From positions 41,957,214 to 42,021,213 of the forward strand of contig OY735219.1 in the NCBI GenBank assembly GCA_963457665.1: DNA of 64,000 nucleotides, in the 5' to 3' direction. This stretch comes from Thysanoteuthis rhombus (lineage: Eukaryota > Mollusca > Cephalopoda > Oegopsida > Thysanoteuthidae). Positions 60,882-64,000 of the stretch are shown piece after piece (the stretch's first letter is position 1; each line of letters begins with the position of its first letter). Position numbers and translations under genes: made by a program. Under the pieces are notes generated by a model. The model was not told the origin of the DNA. It worked only from the letters and a program-made list of their open reading frames with translations, and made no database searches.

Positions 60882-61128
60882 AATTAACTGGTTTTTACTA
60901 GCATAATGCTAGTACATAAAGATTTTTTCAGACCATATCCTAATCTTGGTTCATCACTTGAACAACGTTTCAGCCATTGTACCTTATGGCCTTCTTCAGG
61001 TACAATGGCTGAAAGGTTGAGTACTAATGATGAACCAAGATGTGAACAACAGTTGAGAAAAAAAAAAAAAATCTATTCATATCGATGATCCCTCATCTCG
61101 AAAAGAAGTTATCATGCTAGTAATTAAT
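60882..61128. repeat. Foldback element with about 43-bp inner arms
   Basis: The inner left arm at 60942-60984 (aatcttggttcatcac... cagccattgtacct) pairs with the right arm at 60999-61041. The 14-base loop reads 'tatggccttcttca'-like. Outside them, 'actagcata' (about 60897) and 'tgctagtaatt' (about 61113) are also inverted, so the whole unit folds back on itself. An A13 run lies between the inner right arm and the outer arm. Confidence 0.75.
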
Positions 61129-63616
61129 TTTTCTCAAACAAAAGATTTTCAAAATCTCATATGTTACACCATGCCAACAGAATCTAATTGCAGTATAGTT
61201 TTGGGAAAGAATGTTTATGCTTGAAGTCGTAATAAACTTATTTCTGTATGTATATTTCAAAACGAAAATAAAATAAAATAAAATCCATAGGGAAAATGAA
61301 AAGATTAGTCTATCAATTTCTAAATTGAATAATCAAAGTAAATTAAATTGTCTGATGTTAGGATATACAAATATGTCCTATGAAATTTTTTTTTTTCTTT
61401 CCTAAATTGTGCTTTGCTCAAGTCCATAGCATTTGATTCTCTCATTCAAGGGTAAAAACTTCGAATTTTGTTTCTAGATACAAATACTAAAAGTATAATG
61501 AATAAAATTGATTAGTGCTTAGACAATAAAACATTTTATTTCAAACAGAAAGAGTGAATTCAATGACAAAGGGGACCTACTTACTTACTTACCTATGTCA
61601 ATTTCCTAGAGCTTATCAAATTGAATTTTAAAAAACTTTTAAAAATATCAACAGTCTCATTTTTTAAACTATTCTCATTTCAGGATCTCTACCTTTATTT
61701 TCAATGTTGTGGGAGAAATAAAGAATATTGTGAATAAATAGGACAACAGAATTTTTAAAGATAGGAGTATGTAATCAAATAAATAAAAATGCTGAAGACT
61801 GAAAAATGAATCTATTGGAAGGATGAAATTTGGGTCCCCAATAATATTAAAGAACCCATCAATTCAGGTATTAAGCACCTCAATTAAGTTAGTCTTGAAA
61901 GGGTTGGTAAAAATTACACTATTAAATGTTTGAATATTAGGAAAGTTGAAAAAGGAAAATGCAAACCTAGTTCCAAAAAGGTGGGTGGAAGATACTTTTA
62001 TCAGCAATGTTTTTACCCCAGGGTGAGAGAGCCAAGTGTTATGGACTCAGGCAAAGCACAATTCAGAAAAAAAAAATTTCATAAATAAAACCTCCATATA
62101 ACACCAAGTATTCATAAATTAACCTTAAAAACAAATTTATTTTTTTCATCTTATACAAATTTTTATTTGCTTTCTAAAACCTTGAGAAGATTGTTAATAC
62201 TGATAAACATAGATTGGATAAGCTTGCAATATGAAGCACAAGGGAAAAAAAAATGAGTAATCTTTAAAAAAGAGTAATTTTCTTCTTCCTTGGAGACAAA
62301 ATAAACCACATAGAAACTAATGCTTTATACTCCAGTTATAGTAATTATCAGTAGAGAGATGAATATATAACTAGAGTCATTTACCTTCTATAAACATCAG
62401 TCTATAATTATATTGTGCTCACTTCTTCATTACATAGCATTTAACCCCTTTTCAACAATTCAGTCCCCACATTTTTTTTCCTTTCCCTACATTACTGAAG
62501 TTGCTCCTTCCTTTTTTCATTGCTTTCTTTTCAATTGTCCTTATCTTCATTTCTCTCCTCAGTTCTCTTTACCTCTAACAGCCCAAATGAACAATTCATC
62601 ATTATTATTTAGAAATAACAAACATATAAATGTCATGATAATAGTTAACAAGTTGCATTTTCTTTAAACATTGACTTTAGAAAAGAGAATGGGTAGGCAG
62701 AACAAAACCACCCACTTACTTTTATGACTATCAACTGTTCCATTGCAAAAAAAGCAATATATGACAAAATAAACAAAAACAAAAACTTGTTCAATTGATT
62801 TTATAGTAAGTAAGAAATGTGTTCCATACGAGATGAGAATGAGAGATAAAAACCCTGGTATAAAAATAATCTGTTTCTGATGTTTAGAACCAAAGATTGG
62901 CTAGAGAATAAGTTCTAATGACCTTAAATGACCTCTAAGGTTAGCTTATGCGAAAGTTGACCTTTTCTCAGTCTATATGCAGAATATTCGGTGAAAAGGC
63001 ATTGTAGTTTTAGCATGAACAGAAAAAATAGATAAATAAATAAATAAAAGTTCAAATATTAGTAGAGATTATGAAAACAGAAACAGCTGCAATTATTGAA
63101 AAACATCTTCCTTGCCATCTAGTGCTACCTGTTGGTACCTAATGAAAGTAGGATTATCAATAGCCTAAACACAGAATTGAGGTATCTTATAGGTGCACAT
63201 GCTTTTGTCTAATCACTTTGATACAAACTTTTTTCATCTCACCTTTGTGCACAAAGAATTCAATCAAAATATTTTTACACACACGCACACATCCTTTTGC
63301 GATATGATAAGCACTATGATAATATGATCAATCGATAGCCAAAAAGAAACAAAAAATAGATCTGAATAATTAATTAGTCTTGGCAGACATACAAGATCTA
63401 CCGATAGTCCGAAACTGAAACAGAAAGACATAAAATATTAAGGATGATTTCCAGACTATAGACCTAAAAGGTTCATAAGTATCTAATTTTAAATTATACA
63501 GTGTTAATGTAGATACTGTAATAACAAGGTCAATCAAAAGTCAAAGTAGTTTTAGCCAAAGAGAAAATGGCAATTAGAGTTCAATATTTCGATTATACAT
63601 ATCAAACAGAGACAAC

Positions 63617-63618
<2 letters not shown>
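61129..63618. other. AT-rich non-coding sequence
   Basis: No gene recognised. The open frame at 62413-62667 is pyrimidine-rich and motif-free. Short (aaat)n-like runs lie at 61266-61282 and 63028-63050. Confidence 0.5.

Positions 63619-63619
<1 letters not shown>

Positions 63620-63681
<62 letters not shown>
63620..63681. repeat. (AT)n microsatellite
   Basis: An uninterrupted (AT) tract of about 62 bases. Confidence 0.95.
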
Positions 63682-63686
<5 letters not shown>

Positions 63687-64000
63687 AATGGATAGGTCAT
63701 ATCCAATATAATGGTGAAAATTTTTATGGACAATGAAGAAGTTCATTCTATTCAAGTTGAATGGGGGGAATGGGCACTTGCATAAGGGTGTGGTTGAAGT
63801 ATACTTTTTTTTGAACTTCAGTGTGAGTGGAATTTGTGTCCTGCATGTGTTTCTAGGGTAGGTTAGTTGTAATCACAAGCATAACCTTAGAGCATATACA
63901 AATGAGAATATACAAATCCCCCATCCAACACAGATAGCATATGACAGATATATGACCCCTCAATCAAACACAAGGTCATCTGTCCACAGATAACCCCAAA
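63682..64000. other. Non-coding end of window
   Basis: No gene or repeat recognised. Confidence 0.5.

Overview
This window is animal nuclear DNA: AT-rich, almost wholly non-coding, and built from decayed transposons, short interspersed repeats and microsatellites. I see no bacterial-type genes, operons, CRISPR arrays or rRNA. Long (AT)n and (AC)n tracts, tRNA-derived SINEs, RTE-like LINE 3' ends, hAT, Tc1/mariner and pogo-like relics and very large introns fit an invertebrate with a large, repeat-rich genome. A cephalopod-like or other lophotrochozoan source is possible, but that is a weak inference.

The one confidently recognised piece of a cellular gene is a 144-bp exon on the minus strand at 11124-11267. 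It encodes the second CBS motif of a CNNM (ancient conserved domain / cyclin M) magnesium-transport protein, with good splice sites at both ends and matching phases. No other CNNM exon could be recognised, so the window is best read as this exon inside two very large introns: at least 11 kb downstream (toward position 1) and possibly more than 52 kb upstream (toward position 64000).

Region by region. 1-11.1 kb: downstream intron with MITE-like and other dispersed repeats, a G-rich 36-37-bp minisatellite (6.04-6.5 kb) and two hAT-type non-autonomous elements, one with near-intact 8-bp target duplications (9091-9537). 11.3-24.7 kb: repeat-poor AT-rich sequence with a large (CA)(TA)n(TG) palindrome and one weak candidate terminal exon on the plus strand. 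24.7-30.3 kb: a repeat cluster holding two nearly identical 843-844-bp copies 4.3 kb apart, a SINE and a Tc1-like transposase relic. 30.3-43.9 kb: further TIR-bearing MITE copies, local duplications, RTE fragments and a pogo/Tigger-like element. 43.9-48.2 kb: hAT-like and 'A'-family repeats, one with a MITE nested inside. 49.1-51.2 kb: a roughly 2.1-kb element with long inverted termini around a frameshifted ORF of the 'FHAFTGCD' protein family. 51.6-64 kb: a C-rich minisatellite, an RTE fragment, a mariner relic, another SINE, foldback repeats and an (AT)n tract.

Nothing here works together as a multi-gene system. The most informative items are the CNNM exon, the inverted-repeat transposon with its unusual ORF, the young 0.84-kb duplication and the TIR-bearing MITE family. 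All family assignments are by eye from translated motifs and repeat-to-repeat comparison.
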